Of a stretch of DNA of 64,000 nt, positions 10,493-19,691 are shown piece after piece. Under the pieces are notes generated by a model. The model was not told the origin of the DNA. It saw only the letters and a program-made list of their open reading frames with translations, and did no database searches. Position 1 is the stretch's first letter, and each line of letters opens with the position of its first letter. Source of the DNA: Alcanivorax borkumensis SK2 (GTDB taxonomy: Bacteria > Pseudomonadota > Gammaproteobacteria > Pseudomonadales > Alcanivoracaceae); NCBI RefSeq assembly GCF_000009365.1, contig NC_008260.1, positions 2,451,001-2,515,000 of the forward strand. The letters run 5' to 3'. Both the position numbers and the translations under genes were made by a program.

Positions 10493-13400
10493 TCACAGAA
10501 TCCCTTCCAATGCCCGCCGCAGTATCGCTTCTGAAATCGGTTTTTGTAGAAACCCCACCCCTTGCTCTTCTGCTCTGGCACGCACATCTTGGCGACGGTC
10601 GGCGGTCATTAATATCGCCGGGACAACATCTTCCCAGCAATGATCGAGAGCCTCGATCACCTCAAAACCATCTTCGTGGTCCAGCTGAAAGTCCACCAGT
10701 ATCACATCCGGCACCCAGCTTTTCGCTGCCTTTTGCTCTGCCTCCTGCAAGCCACGAGCTGCCACCACCTCACAGCCAAGGCTTTGCAGTGCCGCCACCA
10801 GACTGGCTAGCAGCGCCGCATCATTATCTACGCAGAACACACGCACGCCCTGGATATTTCGGCGTTCATGCAAGGGCTCATCCTGTAGCAGTGGTGGCAC
10901 ACCTGCTTTCGATAACGGCAACGTTACGCTGAAAACCGTACCTCGATCGGGCCAGGATCGCACCGTCAAAGTATGCCCGAGTAGACGACAAACCCGGTCG
11001 GCAATGGCTAGGCCCAGACCCAGCCCTTTTGGCTGACGATTATTGAGCTGGGGCAAGCGCTGGAATTCCCGAAAAATCTGCTCGTGTTGATCATAAGGAA
11101 TGCCTGGCCCGGTGTCCCACACATCAATTCGCACTGCACTGTGAAACCTACGTGCGCCAAACAAAATACGGCCAGACTCCGTATAGCGAACCGCATTGGA
11201 CAACAGATTCTGTAGCACCCGCCGCAACAGCACTTCATCACTGTCCGCCACGGCGCTGCTGGGCACACACCGCAATTGCAATCCTTGCGCCTGAGCCAAA
11301 GCCGTAAATTCTTGCCCCAGTGGAATCATCAGTGTAGACAGCCGCAAAGGGTGGATATGCGTAGTCATGGTTCCAGTATCCAGCTTACTGATTTCCAGCA
11401 ATGCAGAAATAATTTGTTCGGCGGCCTGCAATGAACTATCAATGTGCCCGAGCACCTGCACTTCGTGATCAAATTGGCCATCAGCTTGACTGCGTAACTG
11501 CTGACGCAGTGAGGAAGCAAACAGTTGCGCCGCATTTAATGGCTGCATTAAGTCATGGCCCGCTGCTGCCAGAAACAGGGTTTTTCCTTCATTAACCTGG
11601 GCTAGCTTAGCATTCAATTCCGATAGCTTACGGGTGCGCTCGGACACCATCTGTTCCAGATTCTCATTTATCTGGCGCAATGCTTTTTCATCGTTTTTGC
11701 GTTCAGTGATATCCATATAGGTACTGACAAATCCGCCCCCAACCATAGGCGTTCCGCGCACCTCCACTACGATCCCATTGGGCAGTTCCCGCTCAAATTG
11801 GTGGGCATAACCTTCGCGCAATAATTGCACTCGCCGAGTGACATTTTCTTCCAGGTTCGTTCCATCGTAATAGCCTCGCTCTGCGTTATAACGGTACACA
11901 TCTGCGATTGGGCGCCCCAAACCAATCAACCCATCCGGGTAATCGAACAGCTTCACGTAGGCCTGATTCCAGGCCACGATCTGCATTTCCCGGTCGACCA
12001 CGCAAATACCTTGGGCGATAGTCTCAATGGTGGTACGCAATAGCTGATGGTTAAACTGAATCAGCTCTGATGCCTCATCCATCATTCGCACCACATCATC
12101 GTGTCGGCCGTTCTGCTTGCGCAGCAACGAGCTCATCACGATACGGGCAGTGGATGCCCCCATGGTGCCTGCCAGCAATCGCTCCACATAACGCACTAAG
12201 TGCAGTGGTGCTGGCAATTCCAGTTCCTCAGATATGCCCCGTCGGCGCATGTAATCAAAAAACAACGGCTCCGCCCGAGGGTGACCTAACCCTCGCTTGC
12301 ATACTTCTAGTAATTCAATGGTAGTGATAGAAGGATGCCCCATGCCTTCGCGCCACCAGTCTGTGGGCATATCCACAAACCGAGCCGCCTGGGTCTCATC
12401 CAACGCATCCTGGTTTGCCCGACGAGAATAATAGACAAACGCGGCCAGATTAATCGATACCGACCAAAAGACGCCATGGGTCAACGGCTCCAACCCTTCG
12501 ATACCGAACAGAGCGTGAGGCCGCAACAACCCAAGACCCAAGAGACCCTGCTCACTAAGCACCGCCATCCACTCCAGCGGCAAGATGACCGGCATCAGCA
12601 GGCAGTAAAACCAAACCACAAACCCAATCGCCAAGCCGACGAAGGCACCCTTTTTATGACCGTTACGCCAATACAATGCGCCAATTAACGCCGGCGCAAA
12701 TTGCGCCACCGCAGCAAACGATAACAACCCGATACTGGCAAGGCCATCGAAGCGATCGATGAGTGTATGGAAGGCAAACGCTAACCCCAGCAAAACAAGA
12801 ATGCTGGCCCGGCGCAGAAAACGTAGCTGAGTGCCAAGATCAGGGAGCGGGTCTTTTTCATTGAGGCGCGATTGCAGCCACATGGGCAACAACACTTCAT
12901 TGGTTAGCATGATCGCCAGTGCCATGGTGGAAACGATCACCATGCCAGTGGCCGCCGCGATACCGCCAATGAATGACAACACCAACATGGCATGGCTGCC
13001 CTGGGCCATTGGCAGCGATAACATGTAGGTATCCGCATGACCGATCAAGTAAGGCTGAGTAATCACCCCGGCAATAACAATCGGCAATACAAAGAGGGCA
13101 AACAGCGCCAGATACAAGGGGAACAACCAACGCGTGGTACGCAAATCGCGTATATCATTATTTTCCACCACGCCGGCATGGAACTGCCTAGGTAGGCACA
13201 AAATCGCCACCATAGACAGCAGCAAGGCGGTGACGAAACTTTGTGAGAACAGCGTCGGTTCAAACCCCTGCATCACATCGGTACGCTCGCTGAGTTGCTG
13301 CCACATATCTGCAGGCCCATCAAAAATCGCATACACGCAATACAGCCCAAGAGAAACAAACGCCACCAGCTTGATAAAGGATTCAAAACTTACCGCCAGC

Positions 13401-13960
13401 ATCAGTCCGGACTGATGCTCGGTGGTATCAATATGCCGGGTACCAAACAGCAGAGTGAAAATAGCCATCAAAGCTGCCACCACCAATGCCGTGTCCAGCT
13501 GGCCGGGGGCTGAGTCTTTCAACACATAATCAAATGACAGGGTCACCGCTTTTAGCTGCAAGGCGATATAGGGCAACACTCCGACAATAGCCACTAGCGT
13601 GACCAATACAGCAAGGCGTCGAGACTTCCCATAACGGGCGGCCAGGAAGTCGGCAATGGAGGTAATGTTCTGCTGCTGAGCCACCGATACCATTTTGTAA
13701 ATCAATGAGCCACCCAGCAGCACGGTGATAATAGGCCCTAGATAAATCGGCAAATAGTTCCAGCCACTCTGAGCCGCTTCGCCAACGGCACCGTAGAACG
13801 TCCACGAGGTGCAATAAACGCCCAGTCCAAGACTGTACACCCAGGCATTATGAAATGTTTTTCGTCCCTTCCTGGCGGCTCGATCGCCCCACCAGGCGAT
13901 AACGAACAACACCAATACATAGGCCAATGCCAGCGCACCTAATTGCCACAGTGAAAACAC
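10493..13960 (-). CDS. crbS: Symporter-fused hybrid sensor histidine kinase (CrbS-like)
   Basis: An 1155-residue membrane sensor. Domain order: a Na+/solute symporter (SLC5-like) domain of about 13 membrane helices (residues 1-500), a linker of about 120 residues in the position of the STAC domain, a PAS domain (IAQGICVVDREMQIVAWNQAY), a coiled coil, a HisKA box with His802 (AAAGHDLMQPLNAA), an ATPase domain with NLLSNAVRYT, DTGPGIP and GLGLGLAI, and a C-terminal receiver domain with Asp1090 (VILVDFQLDHEDG). Kinases of this build sense carbon sources, acetate in Vibrio CrbS. The GTG at 13960 is preferred because GGGGAGAGG sits just upstream; another GTG lies at 13993. It faces the response regulator tail to tail, with 269 bp between them. 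Confidence 0.9.
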   Translation of the reverse strand: MFSLWQLGALALAYVLVLFVIAWWGDRAARKGRKTFHNAWVYSLGLGVYCTSWTFYGAVGEAAQSGWNYLPIYLGPIITVLLGGSLIYKMVSVAQQQNITSIADFLAARYGKSRRLAVLVTLVAIVGVLPYIALQLKAVTLSFDYVLKDSAPGQLDTALVVAALMAIFTLLFGTRHIDTTEHQSGLMLAVSFESFIKLVAFVSLGLYCVYAIFDGPADMWQQLSERTDVMQGFEPTLFSQSFVTALLLSMVAILCLPRQFHAGVVENNDIRDLRTTRWLFPLYLALFALFVLPIVIAGVITQPYLIGHADTYMLSLPMAQGSHAMLVLSFIGGIAAATGMVIVSTMALAIMLTNEVLLPMWLQSRLNEKDPLPDLGTQLRFLRRASILVLLGLAFAFHTLIDRFDGLASIGLLSFAAVAQFAPALIGALYWRNGHKKGAFVGLAIGFVVWFYCLLMPVILPLEWMAVLSEQGLLGLGLLRPHALFGIEGLEPLTHGVFWSVSINLAAFVYYSRRANQDALDETQAARFVDMPTDWWREGMGHPSITTIELLEVCKRGLGHPRAEPLFFDYMRRRGISEELELPAPLHLVRYVERLLAGTMGASTARIVMSSLLRKQNGRHDDVVRMMDEASELIQFNHQLLRTTIETIAQGICVVDREMQIVAWNQAYVKLFDYPDGLIGLGRPIADVYRYNAERGYYDGTNLEENVTRRVQLLREGYAHQFERELPNGIVVEVRGTPMVGGGFVSTYMDITERKNDEKALRQINENLEQMVSERTRKLSELNAKLAQVNEGKTLFLAAAGHDLMQPLNAAQLFASSLRQQLRSQADGQFDHEVQVLGHIDSSLQAAEQIISALLEISKLDTGTMTTHIHPLRLSTLMIPLGQEFTALAQAQGLQLRCVPSSAVADSDEVLLRRVLQNLLSNAVRYTESGRILFGARRFHSAVRIDVWDTGPGIPYDQHEQIFREFQRLPQLNNRQPKGLGLGLAIADRVCRLLGHTLTVRSWPDRGTVFSVTLPLSKAGVPPLLQDEPLHERRNIQGVRVFCVDNDAALLASLVAALQSLGCEVVAARGLQEAEQKAAKSWVPDVILVDFQLDHEDGFEVIEALDHCWEDVVPAILMTADRRQDVRARAEEQGVGFLQKPISEAILRRALEGIL

Positions 13961-14041
13961 CGCCTCTCCCCATTCATGGCCGTAACATGCCACGCTTGGC
14001 GACGTTTAATACGCAGCCACCTGTGACGTTGCCCTTTGAGC

Positions 14042-14263
14042 TTATAGTAGGGCCTGAGTAAAACGTAGCGCCACCGCGGCCAACAACAGGGCAACTCCCC
14101 CTCGCTGGAGTTTAAATTCCACCGTATTCAACGCCATCGCCCGGCGCCAGAACATCACCAAACCTTGGCCATCACCAGTGCGCCGCCAGTAACGCAGGTA
14201 GGCATACGCAACAAAACAAAGGCCCGCAATCAGAGCCGTTTTTTCAGCATAAAACATCAGCAC
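14042..14263 (-). CDS. Small two-helix membrane protein of the acetate-sensing block
   Basis: A 73-residue protein from a GTG at 14263 that has GGGAG 8 nt upstream; an ATG two codons later is the alternative. It contains two hydrophobic helices (ALIAGLCFVAYAYLRYW and GGVALLLAAVALRFTQALL) joined by a basic loop. It lies between the exonuclease (32 nt) and the sensor kinase (about 80 nt) on the same strand, so it is probably part of the same transcript. I do not recognise a named family; the good start and membrane pattern argue that it is real. Confidence 0.6.
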   Translation of the reverse strand: MLMFYAEKTALIAGLCFVAYAYLRYWRRTGDGQGLVMFWRRAMALNTVEFKLQRGGVALLLAAVALRFTQALL

Positions 14264-14295
14264 GTTTATTTTCTCCCTACCAAGCAAACACCGGC

Positions 14296-14817
14296 TCAGC
14301 CAAGTGTGGATTTCTGCAACTGCAGGTACATCAATGCACTAGTCACCGCGTCTCCGCGGGCAGTATGGCGCTCAATTACCGGCACTTGTAAGGCCGAAGC
14401 CATGGCATCAAAGCGCAAATCCGGTGTTATATCGGGCTGCCAGTAACGCATTTTTCGCTGGTATAGCGCAGACAGTTCAAGGGTATCATTAGGCAAATCA
14501 AAGCCCATTAACGGTCTCAGATAGCGGTTGATCATGGCCACATCAAACGCCACACACCAGCCCACCAAAGGCCGGTTATCAATCAACGCCAGCAGCGCCT
14601 CTAGCGCTTCACGGATACTCGCCCCACCCTCCAAGTCCACTGGCCTCAGCCGATGAATGCAAATGCTGTCTTCTCTAAGGCTATCTGGAGCCGCCAACTT
14701 CACATTCAGGCTCTGGCTGCTCAGCACCCGCCCTTCTTTTATCACCACCGCAGCAATAGACACCAGCTCGGCAGTACGACTATCCAGCCCGGTGGTTTCG
14801 CAATCGATGGCCACCAC
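14296..14817 (-). CDS. DnaQ-like 3'-5' exonuclease, N-terminus interrupted by an in-frame TAG
   Basis: A DEDD-type exonuclease domain: motif I AIDCETTGLD, motif II region GWCVAFDVAMINRYL, motif III HTARGDAVTSALMYL. Similar proteins sit beside DUF294 proteins and symporters in many gammaproteobacteria. As drawn it starts at a GTG (14817) directly before motif I, giving 173 residues, shorter than expected. The frame continues upstream with protein-like sequence (FKWRRIYDRYCHGRGPYGHL) to an ATG at 14919-14917 that stands behind a perfect AGGAGGGGAG site, but the third codon is TAG (14913-14911). The gene is thus either truncated, mutated at codon 3, or carries a sequence error. Confidence 0.75.
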   Translation of the reverse strand: MVAIDCETTGLDSRTAELVSIAAVVIKEGRVLSSQSLNVKLAAPDSLREDSICIHRLRPVDLEGGASIREALEALLALIDNRPLVGWCVAFDVAMINRYLRPLMGFDLPNDTLELSALYQRKMRYWQPDITPDLRFDAMASALQVPVIERHTARGDAVTSALMYLQLQKSTLG

Positions 14818-14945
14818 CTGATCACCGCTATAGGGTCTGAAAAGATGCCCATAAGGTCCGCGCCCATGGCAATATCGATCATAAATTCGACGCCATTTAA
14901 ACGTCTGCCACTACAGCATAGCTCCCCTCCTGTCCCCAGGCATCG

Positions 14946-16757
14946 TCAGTATTCCAGATGAAAACGACGCGACAGGCGCTGCTTGAAATCGCTGACCAGA
15001 TGCAGGGCATCGCGCAGCACATCACGCTCCAAAGAAGACAGATGCTGCACCACGATATGATTATCTTCTACCTGGGTATTCTCGCCTCGCAATTTGGCCA
15101 GCTGTTGAGACAGCCGCAGCTCGCTAAAGAATTCCATCGCTTCACCCAAGTCCTCCGCAAAGGCCCGTTCCATAGCCCCGGCGGCCACCAGCTTTTTCAG
15201 CCGTGCCAACGTGGAGGTTTCCTGAATACGGCACTGCAAGGCCATGGCTCGCACGCCGTGGATCAATGGGAACAGGGCTCCCTTCTTAATATCGATACCA
15301 TGCTGGGGTTTCTTGAGCGAGCCGAATAAATTCAACGGCGTAGAAAATTGCAAGGCCGGACGGGCAAAATGGGCCATCAATAACTGATCGTCACTGCATC
15401 GGGAAAACAAGGTGCTGCGTACTGTCTCCATCAGCCCTGAATCTCCAGCCACGGTATGGGTATCAGTGAGAATGGTCAGATTCAACAGCCCTTTTCCCCC
15501 GGGATCCTCCGCCCAATCATGGATACGCCGCTGCCAGCGTGACACCGTCCCGATCCACTCCGGGTTAGAAACCATGACATTACCTGGGCAAGGGGGATAA
15601 CCAAGAGACAGCAACGTGCGAGTAAAGCGCTGCATATCTTGATCACAGCCTGGCCACTGTTGATGATCGCCAATAATCAGGCCGTTATCCTGATCAGTTT
15701 TCAGTATCTGTTCACCGCGCCCTTCGCTCCCCATCACTATCAGACTGGCACGCTGATGTTCTGCAGGCACTACCATTTCATAAGCCTTACTCATCAAGCG
15801 GCCATTGAGTGAGGCCAGCAAATCCATCACAAAGCGCATTTTTACACCCTGAGCCATAAGGGCGTTTACAAGATCCGGCAAGCGGGCACTGGCTAGCTGC
15901 AATGCCTCAAGGGTACCGGCCCTTTCAATTTCCAGCCCCACCACATATGAACGGCTAGAAAAGAAACTGAGCACATCGGTAAGTTCCACCACCCCCACCG
16001 CATTATTGCTCTCCATCACCACCACCCGCGCCACCTTGTGGCGGGTCATCAGGGTCAGGGCCGCGAACAAGTAATCTGCGGGGGCAACAGTAACCAGTTC
16101 GGTTTCCGCCACCTGAACCAACGGCGTATCCGACGATTGTTCCTGCATCACCAAAGCGCTTAATAAATCCGTCTTGGTAACAATCGCGTAATGCTGCCGG
16201 TGAGCAATCAACACACTATCCACGCCGTGCTGCTTCAAAGCGGCTACCGCATCACGCACAGTGGCGCGCTCCGGCATAATCAAGGGCGCTCGCATGCATT
16301 CGTCCACCCGCGCCAGCATAAAGCCCGCCAGAGTAACGCCTCCTTCACGGCGCTCTGCCAAGCGCTGATTTTTCTCCGCCAGACACTGACTAAAATAATG
16401 ACCAAAATCGGGCTCGCTTTCGCACAGCTCGCGGAATAGCCTAGCGGGAATCAGATGACACAGCGTTTGCTGCTCGGCCAAAAAACGATAACGGCTTTGT
16501 CCGTTCAATACGCTGATCGCTCCGAACAAATCACCGGCGGCATAAATATTCACCTGACGACGGTTGTCCGGCGCATTCACGTCTAGTTCTGCCACACACC
16601 CCTTGTGCACCACAAACACAGAATCACTAGTACTGGCCGCGTCAAGAATAATATCCTCCGGCTGAAAATAGGCCAGATCGGTTCCTTCCTGCAAACGGCG
16701 GCGTCCTGCTTCACTCAGCAAGCTGAACGGATGCTGATTCAGTTCCTGTTCAATCAT
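14946..16757 (-). CDS. cNMP-binding / CBS / DUF294 putative nucleotidyltransferase
   Basis: A 603-residue cytoplasmic protein. Order: a cyclic-nucleotide-binding-like domain (about 10-140, VFVVHKGCVAELDV, AAGDLFGAISVL), two CBS repeats (about 160-290, which in other proteins bind adenosine ligands), a DUF294 nucleotidyltransferase-like domain with GSEGRGEQILKTDQDNGL, and a C-terminal helical domain. The motif G-S-.-G-R-.-E ... D-Q-D matches the polymerase-beta superfamily metal site. The ATG at 16757 is chosen for its CAGGAG site; upstream ATG-containing frame to 16823 overlaps the symporter terminator. It is found next to acetate/solute symporters in many proteobacteria; the real reaction is unknown. 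Confidence 0.88.
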   Translation of the reverse strand: MIEQELNQHPFSLLSEAGRRRLQEGTDLAYFQPEDIILDAASTSDSVFVVHKGCVAELDVNAPDNRRQVNIYAAGDLFGAISVLNGQSRYRFLAEQQTLCHLIPARLFRELCESEPDFGHYFSQCLAEKNQRLAERREGGVTLAGFMLARVDECMRAPLIMPERATVRDAVAALKQHGVDSVLIAHRQHYAIVTKTDLLSALVMQEQSSDTPLVQVAETELVTVAPADYLFAALTLMTRHKVARVVVMESNNAVGVVELTDVLSFFSSRSYVVGLEIERAGTLEALQLASARLPDLVNALMAQGVKMRFVMDLLASLNGRLMSKAYEMVVPAEHQRASLIVMGSEGRGEQILKTDQDNGLIIGDHQQWPGCDQDMQRFTRTLLSLGYPPCPGNVMVSNPEWIGTVSRWQRRIHDWAEDPGGKGLLNLTILTDTHTVAGDSGLMETVRSTLFSRCSDDQLLMAHFARPALQFSTPLNLFGSLKKPQHGIDIKKGALFPLIHGVRAMALQCRIQETSTLARLKKLVAAGAMERAFAEDLGEAMEFFSELRLSQQLAKLRGENTQVEDNHIVVQHLSSLERDVLRDALHLVSDFKQRLSRRFHLEY

Positions 16758-16821
16758 CAGGCCACTCCTGCCGTTTTTCTTTATTGCCTTTCTGGCCAGC
16801 TCTCGGCCGCCCTCAAAACGC

Positions 16822-16860
16822 AAAAAGCCGGTACGGAATTATCACCCGCACCGGCTTTTT
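16822..16860 (-). terminator. Hairpin terminator after the symporter gene
   Basis: AAAAAGCCGGT (16822-16832) pairs with ACCGGCTTTTT (16850-16860), with an inner CGG/CCG extension. On the minus strand the stem ends in TTTTT. It lies 12 bp after the symporter stop, separating it from the DUF294 gene. Confidence 0.88.
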
Positions 16861-16872
16861 ATTTACGTCTCA

Positions 16873-18669
16873 TCAGTGTGCAGACGCTTCACCGGCACCT
16901 CGTGGAATACGAATATCTTCCACAATATGCTGGATATGCTCCGGCGGAGGCGCCGTTACTCTGGAGACCGAGAAAGCCACTACAAAGTTAAGCACCATAC
17001 CCAAAGTCCCGATGCCTTCCGGTGACACACCTAACCACCAGTGTTCTGCAGTGTTCAGCTCCGGCGAGACGAACTTGAAGAACACAATGTAGCTAAAAGT
17101 GAAGATCAACCCGACCAACATGCCAGCAATGGCGCCCTCCTTATTCATGCGCTTGTAGAAAATACCCATGAGGATTACCGGGAAGAAACTAGCCGCGGCA
17201 AGACCGAAAGCAAACGCCACCACTTGCGCCACAAAACCTGGTGGATTAATCCCGAAGTAACCAGCGATCACAATGGCCACCACTGCCGCCCCACGGGCTG
17301 CCATCAACTCCTGCTTCTCGTTAATGTCAGGCATCAGGGTTTTCTTCAATAAATCATGGGAGATGGCACTGGAAATCACCAACAACAACCCCGCTGCCGT
17401 GGACAGTGCAGCCGCTACGCCACCGGCCGCTACTAGAGCAATCACCCAGCCCGGCAAGTTACCAATTTCAGGATTGGCCAGCACGATAATATCGCGGTCG
17501 ATATACACTTCCGACGTATTATTGGTAGGCACATTGGTCAGTACCCGCTCGCCGTAGCTACCCTTTGTTTCTTCGCGGCTTCCCGCATAGGTGGGCTTGC
17601 CCTCAAAAGGCGAGCCGGCCCGCATCTGCACGGCACCATCGTCGTTCTTATCCACCCAGCCAATCAGCCCGGAATTTTCCCAGTTATAGAACCACTCTGG
17701 CAGCTCGGAGTATTGGGTTTCATTCACTGTATCGATCAGATTGAGCCGTGCGAAAGCACCAACAGCCGGGGCGGAGGTGTACAGCAAGGCAATGAAGAAC
17801 AGCGCCCAGCCGGCACTAATCCGCGCATCTTTTACCCGTGGCACTGTGAAAAAACGCACGATCACATGGGGCAAACCCGCAGTACCACACATCAATGCAG
17901 CAGTAATAAAGAACACATCAATAGTAGACTTGGAGCCTTCTGTATATTCGGTGAAGCCAAGGTCCGTTACTACCTGATCTAGCTTGTGCAACAGATAAAC
18001 ACCACTGTCACCCCCCGCCGCATCCAGCACCGTGGCTCCAAACCCGGTTTGCGGAAGAACGTGACCGGTCATCATGATGGAAAGAAAAACCGCCGGCACC
18101 AAGAACGCAAAAATCAGCACACAATACTGCGCCACCTGGGTGTAGGTGATCCCCTTCATACCACCAAGCACCGCGTAGAAGAAAACAATCGCCATACCGA
18201 TAACCACACCGGTATTCACATTCACCTCCAGAAAGCGGGCAAACACAATACCGGTACCGCGCATCTGTCCGGCCACATAGGTAAACGAGACGAAGATTAC
18301 ACAAACCACCGCCACCGTTCTTGCCACGCTGGAGTAGTAACGATCACCGATAAAGTCAGGCACGGTAAATTTGCCGAACTTGCGCAGATAAGGCGCCAAC
18401 AGCATGGCCAGCAGAACATAGCCTCCGGTCCACCCCATTAGGTACACCGACGCATCGTAGCCTGAGTAAGCAATAATCCCGGCCATGGAAATAAACGATG
18501 CCGCTGACATCCAATCAGCCGCAGTGGCAGCCCCGTTAGCGATAGGGGAAACCCCACCACCGGCCACATAAAAATCTTTCGTCGAACCGGCACGTGACCA
18601 GATCGCAATCCCGATGTAGAGAGCAAACGAACCGCCTACAAAGAGATAAGTGAGTGTCTGAATATCCAT
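16873..18669 (-). CDS. Sodium:solute symporter, ActP-like (VC_2705 subfamily)
   Basis: A 598-residue SLC5-type symporter with about 13 membrane helices. Typical stretches are DFYVAGGGVSPIANGAATAADWMSAASFISMAG, DFIGDRYYSS, GQMRGTGIVFARFLEV and GGVAAALSTAAGLLLVISSAISHDLL. It resembles the acetate permease ActP but has an extra hydrophilic loop near residues 310-390 (EWFYNWENSGLIGWVDKNDDGAVQ), a mark of the VC_2705 subfamily. That subfamily always travels with a DUF4212 partner, here 32 nt upstream. Its neighbourhood with a symporter-domain sensor kinase suggests uptake of acetate or a related short-chain acid. Substrate is inferred. Confidence 0.92.
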   Translation of the reverse strand: MDIQTLTYLFVGGSFALYIGIAIWSRAGSTKDFYVAGGGVSPIANGAATAADWMSAASFISMAGIIAYSGYDASVYLMGWTGGYVLLAMLLAPYLRKFGKFTVPDFIGDRYYSSVARTVAVVCVIFVSFTYVAGQMRGTGIVFARFLEVNVNTGVVIGMAIVFFYAVLGGMKGITYTQVAQYCVLIFAFLVPAVFLSIMMTGHVLPQTGFGATVLDAAGGDSGVYLLHKLDQVVTDLGFTEYTEGSKSTIDVFFITAALMCGTAGLPHVIVRFFTVPRVKDARISAGWALFFIALLYTSAPAVGAFARLNLIDTVNETQYSELPEWFYNWENSGLIGWVDKNDDGAVQMRAGSPFEGKPTYAGSREETKGSYGERVLTNVPTNNTSEVYIDRDIIVLANPEIGNLPGWVIALVAAGGVAAALSTAAGLLLVISSAISHDLLKKTLMPDINEKQELMAARGAAVVAIVIAGYFGINPPGFVAQVVAFAFGLAAASFFPVILMGIFYKRMNKEGAIAGMLVGLIFTFSYIVFFKFVSPELNTAEHWWLGVSPEGIGTLGMVLNFVVAFSVSRVTAPPPEHIQHIVEDIRIPRGAGEASAH

Positions 18670-18701
18670 AGGATGTCTCTCTTTATCTACTGTTTCAGCG
18701 G

Positions 18702-18959
18702 TTAGTCTTCGTGGACGTCAAACTTGCGGTCCAGCTTATTCATGGAGTGCGCGTACTTAATGATCAGCACCAAGAACACATAGATAGACCCCTGCTGTGC
18801 AAACCAGAAGCCCAGTTTGAAACCGAAAAATTGAATTTGATTGAGTTCATCCACTAGCAATATGCCGCAGCCATAAGAGACGGCAAACCAAATAGCAATG
18901 TAGATCAAGATCAATCGCAGGTTAGCGGCCCAGTAGGCGCGGGCGTTTTCTTCTTTCAT
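18702..18959 (-). CDS. DUF4212 small membrane partner of the solute symporter
   Basis: An 85-residue protein with two membrane helices (LILIYIAIWFAVSYGCGILLV and GFWFAQQGSIYVFLVLIIKYA) and a charged C-terminus (MNKLDRKFDVHED). These features and the position directly before a VC_2705-type symporter identify the DUF4212 family, thought to be an accessory subunit of that carrier. It is the first gene of the two-gene operon; the promoter must lie in the 730-bp spacer upstream. Confidence 0.92.
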   Translation of the reverse strand: MKEENARAYWAANLRLILIYIAIWFAVSYGCGILLVDELNQIQFFGFKLGFWFAQQGSIYVFLVLIIKYAHSMNKLDRKFDVHED

Positions 18960-19691
18960 TACTCGTCCCTCTGCGTCATCAGGAAATCAGGCCACCACCC
19001 TTCAGCTGGCAAACAAGGGATAGGCTCAACACCAAGACTAACCAAAGGACGCTAGCGACACAGTATGACTTTAGTCGAAGCCATACCCCCTGCTGGCCGA
19101 CGCAAGCGAATGCCACAAATGCCTAGCCTTACACTGAAAATACAGGCCTGCTCAGCAGTGGGTTTTACCCGAATAGATCAGGCACTGGCATGCATGGCAT
19201 CACAGGGCGCCCACCTAGTGCTGCAGTGGCCTTTCGACCACGCCTTGAATGTGGCCGTGGTGACAGGTAATGGAGCCATTTCATAACCGGAAATTTTTCC
19301 TATACGGCACGGATAAACGCATGGGAAGAACAGAAAAGCTACGGTGTGCTGATAACCACACCCAACGGATCGGGGCTAATTCAGAGCGTTCGGACACACC
19401 TCCCCCGGGGGCGTTGAAGCGCTATCAGGCAGACTTTGCCATACCCGCCAGTATCAACCGGGGCAAGCAAAGCGAGCATTATCAACAGAGTTTCATGGAC
19501 GAAACCGCCAATGCGGCCAAGGCGCATACCGTGATACCGGCACACTTGAGTAATTATTCGGTGAACTCACGCTGGATATGAGGTCATTACCCTGGGGGTT
19601 AGATAATTTGCACAATCATTTCACCCGCTGGCGGATCGCCATAGGGGGGGGGCGACGTCGTGCCTCCCTTTTCAATTTTTTACGCTAACGG
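18960..19691. other. 732-bp spacer with broken coding-like stretches
   Basis: No intact gene is convincing here. On the plus strand a 73-codon frame (19065-19286) and a 103-codon frame (19270-19581) lack good ribosome binding sites. A third plus frame near 19310-19420 reads RINAWEEQKSYGVLITTPNGSG, which looks more protein-like than the annotated frame at that point. The pattern would fit a decayed gene with frameshifts, but I cannot name a parent. The promoter of the DUF4212-symporter operon must also lie here. Confidence 0.35.
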
